A program made the position numbers and the translations under genes. DNA of 6,864 nucleotides from Candidatus Hodarchaeota archaeon (lineage in GTDB: Archaea > Asgardarchaeota > Heimdallarchaeia > Hodarchaeales > Hodarchaeaceae). Of this stretch, positions 5,866-6,864 are shown in pieces. Numbering within the stretch: the first letter of the stretch is position 1; each line of letters begins with the position of its first letter. Under the pieces are notes generated by a model that made no database searches, had not been told where the DNA came from, and saw only the letters and a list, made by a program, of their open reading frames with translations. Location: NCBI GenBank assembly GCA_016839665.1, contig JAEOTU010000044.1, positions 1 through 6,864 of the forward strand, read 5' to 3'.

Positions 5866-5880
5866 CTTTTAATTATATTT
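5866..5880 (-). promoter_or_regulatory. Putative TATA region of the PhnN-membrane-protein operon
   Basis: Read on the minus strand, AAATATAATTAAAAG lies about 30-45 nt upstream of the GTG at 5836. It is the only strong A/T box close to this start, and it would place transcription initiation around 5845. This is a compositional call only. Confidence 0.35.
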
Positions 5881-5913
5881 TACTCACTTCAAAATGGGTG
5901 ACTTTTAAAAACT

Positions 5914-5930
5914 ATACTAAGAATTAGTAT
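5914..5930. promoter_or_regulatory. Perfect inverted repeat, candidate operator between divergent genes
   Basis: ATACTAA (5914-5920) and TTAGTAT (5924-5930) are perfect 7-bp inverted arms around GAA. The site directly abuts the AT-rich TATA-like stretch of the GTPase gene (5931-5946) and is about 35 bp from that of the PhnN operon. This suits a dimeric transcription factor acting on one or both. AT-rich DNA yields such repeats by chance fairly often, so the call is moderate. Confidence 0.45.
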
Positions 5931-5946
5931 TTTAATTTAAAATAAT
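5931..5946 (+). promoter_or_regulatory. TATA-like region of the small GTPase gene
   Basis: TTTAATTTAAAATAAT lies about 50-63 nt before the ATG at 5994, giving a predicted start of transcription near 5962-5970 and a leader of roughly 25-30 nt. A second T-rich core at 5953-5960 would give a shorter leader. No clear Shine-Dalgarno sequence is seen. Confidence 0.35.
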
Positions 5947-5993
5947 TGCTCCTTTTTACAAAACTAAGTTAATAACAGACGATTGTGTGCTTT

Positions 5994-6533
5994 ATGGGTA
6001 AATATATTTTCAAAATCGTACTTGTCGGAGACGGCGCTGTGGGAAAGACCTCAATCCGACGTAGGTACATGGGAGCAGGGTTTAAGGCTGATCTAATGGC
6101 TACAATGGGAGCGGATTTCGCTTTTTTCCGAACAGAAATTGATGGAAATGAAATTGAATTCCAGATTTGGGATCTTGCAGGACAACCTGCCTTTAGGAAT
6201 GTTATGAAAGCATACTTCAAAGGTAGCATGGGTTGTCTGGCTGTTTACGACATCACCCAACCTAGAACATTAGAAGATATTGATTCTTGGGTGCTAGAAG
6301 TTCTTTCACATGCAGGAACATTACCTGAAATTCCTGTGGTTATCATTGGAAACAAAATTGATCTGAGAGAAGAGATCCCCAATAGTGCGAAAACAATGCA
6401 TGGCTTCATTAAAGCCAAATCTTTAAATGCAGATTTCATTGAAACTTCAGCAAAAACAGGAGAGAACATCACTGAAGCTTTTACTACTCTAGCTCGTCAG
6501 ATAATCTCAAAAACACGAAATTATTCTGATTAA
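5994..6533 (+). CDS. Rab/Ras-superfamily small GTPase (Asgard-type)
   Basis: The 179-residue protein is a single G domain with every nucleotide-binding motif. Numbered from ATG 5994, these are the P-loop GDGAVGKT (12-19), switch I ATMGADF with Thr37, WDLAGQP (59-65) with the catalytic Gln64, NKID (120-123) and TSAK (151-154). Rab-like features include the GADF after switch I, VYDIT (84-88) and an intact catalytic Gln, so GTP hydrolysis is expected. There is no C-terminal prenylation cysteine and no amphipathic N-terminal extension, so it is probably soluble or recruited by a partner. ATG 5994 was chosen because MGKYIFKIVLVGDG has the usual distance to the P-loop; GTG at 5985 would add three residues (MCF). 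No roadblock, longin or GAP-like partner is adjacent. Its gene diverges from the PhnN operon with a shared control region. The cellular process is unknown. Confidence 0.93.
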   Translation: MGKYIFKIVLVGDGAVGKTSIRRRYMGAGFKADLMATMGADFAFFRTEIDGNEIEFQIWDLAGQPAFRNVMKAYFKGSMGCLAVYDITQPRTLEDIDSWVLEVLSHAGTLPEIPVVIIGNKIDLREEIPNSAKTMHGFIKAKSLNADFIETSAKTGENITEAFTTLARQIISKTRNYSD

Positions 6534-6535
6534 AG

Positions 6536-6542
6536 AAAAAAA
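6536..6542 (-). terminator. Distal T7 tract for the minus-strand gene at the right edge
   Basis: On the minus strand a T7 run followed by CTTTA lies about 80 nt after the stop at 6620. It could act as a back-up archaeal U-tract terminator. It also touches the end of the convergent GTPase gene. Confidence 0.3.
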
Positions 6543-6584
6543 TCAACGCTAAATCTGTTATATGAGTAGATTGTATCCCTACTG

Positions 6585-6606
6585 AAAAAAAAGGAGGGAA
6601 AATTGG
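6585..6606 (-). terminator. T-rich putative terminator for the partial membrane-protein gene
   Basis: Read on the minus strand, AATTTTCCCTCCTTTTTTTT begins about 15 nt after the stop codon (6622-6620) and ends in a T8 run. This matches archaeal intrinsic U-tract termination. No matching T-tract for the plus-strand GTPase is seen in this 86-bp convergent gap. Confidence 0.5.
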
Positions 6607-6619
6607 GATAGTTAACGAT

Positions 6620-6864
6620 TTACAAGGGTGGTACCAGTGCCCAAATCCCACCGGCATCTTGAAGTAGGATCATTAACAATCCTTGAATAGTCAGAAGAGC
6701 ACATAGAACAACAACAACGGGAGCCAAACTGATAAGCTGTAAGATCCTGTCTATAGTAAATTCTGTAAATAAAGTAATTAAGAACACTATTCCAACTATG
6801 ATTACAATCAGAATAATTACAAGCCCTAAGGGGATATTGATAGCTCCTAATGCGATGCTACTCA
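6620..6864 (-). CDS. Hydrophobic membrane protein, 5' end outside the window
   Basis: The frame is open from the right edge to a TAA at 6622-6620, leaving 80 visible C-terminal residues. They include two strongly hydrophobic segments: IPLGLVIILIVIIVGIVFLI (about 10-29) and a second over about 45-67 (LAPVVVVLCALLTIQGLLMI and onward). A short charged loop (TEFTIDRI) lies between them, and the protein ends DAGGIWALVPPL. The only internal Met is near the end, so the true start lies beyond 6864. The family is not recognisable from this fragment. The T-rich tract after the stop supports a real 3' end. Confidence 0.7.
   Translation of the reverse strand, partial: SSIALGAINIPLGLVIILIVIIVGIVFLITLFTEFTIDRILQLISLAPVVVVLCALLTIQGLLMILLQDAGGIWALVPPL

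Noticed and set aside
6590..6598. AAGGAGGGA, a strong Shine-Dalgarno-like sequence on the plus strand
   Set aside because: No start codon with an open frame follows within range; TTG at 6603 meets a stop after two codons. The tract is better read as the minus-strand T/C-rich terminator.

Overview
The window is AT-rich and most likely comes from an Asgard archaeon. No rRNA or other phylogenetic marker is present, so this rests on gene content. The main pointers are a Rab/Ras-type small GTPase with all five G motifs and an Asgard-like switch I (position 5994 onward), an archaeal-type thiolase-fold protein, and a secreted enzyme ending in a threonine-rich stalk, a single membrane helix and an Arg/Lys tail. 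Several genes also have TATA-like boxes 25-30 nt upstream of the start, with weak or no Shine-Dalgarno sequence.

Layout. Positions 1-1376 (minus strand) hold a two-gene unit: a GNAT-like protein followed by a thiolase-like protein whose 3' end lies outside the window. The two overlap by 8 nt. The thiolase-like protein has proline where thiolases carry their nucleophilic cysteine. A 225-bp divergent promoter region (1377-1601) with two direct repeats 21 bp apart separates them from a plus-strand pair. That pair is a cytosine-deaminase-like amidohydrolase (1602-2846) and a secreted zinc-dependent phospholipase C / P1-nuclease-fold enzyme (2939-4054). A T-rich tract follows at 4061-4084. A minus-strand cluster then reads right to left: a PhnN-like ribose 1,5-bisphosphate phosphokinase (5836-5243), a four-helix membrane protein of unknown function (5199-4636), and a second multi-pass membrane protein with histidine/aspartate motifs (4604-4101). 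The gaps are 43 and 31 nt, so this is probably one operon. It diverges from the small GTPase gene (5994-6533), and the region between carries a perfect 7-bp-arm inverted repeat at 5914-5930. The window closes with the 3' part of a minus-strand gene for a hydrophobic protein (6620-6864).

How the genes may work together. The amidohydrolase and the PhnN-like kinase both point to nucleobase or ribose-phosphate salvage. The secreted PLC-type enzyme could feed phosphate or lipid head groups from outside the cell. These links are inferences from family knowledge; the genes are not all in one transcription unit. No complete new multi-gene system is evident. The most unusual items are the Cys-to-Pro thiolase, the altered active-site loop (GQDC) of the deaminase-like enzyme, the surface-anchored zinc PLC, and the PhnN/membrane-protein operon divergent from a eukaryote-like GTPase. 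No gap between genes exceeds about 225 bp, and I see no tRNA, rRNA, CRISPR array or insertion sequence.
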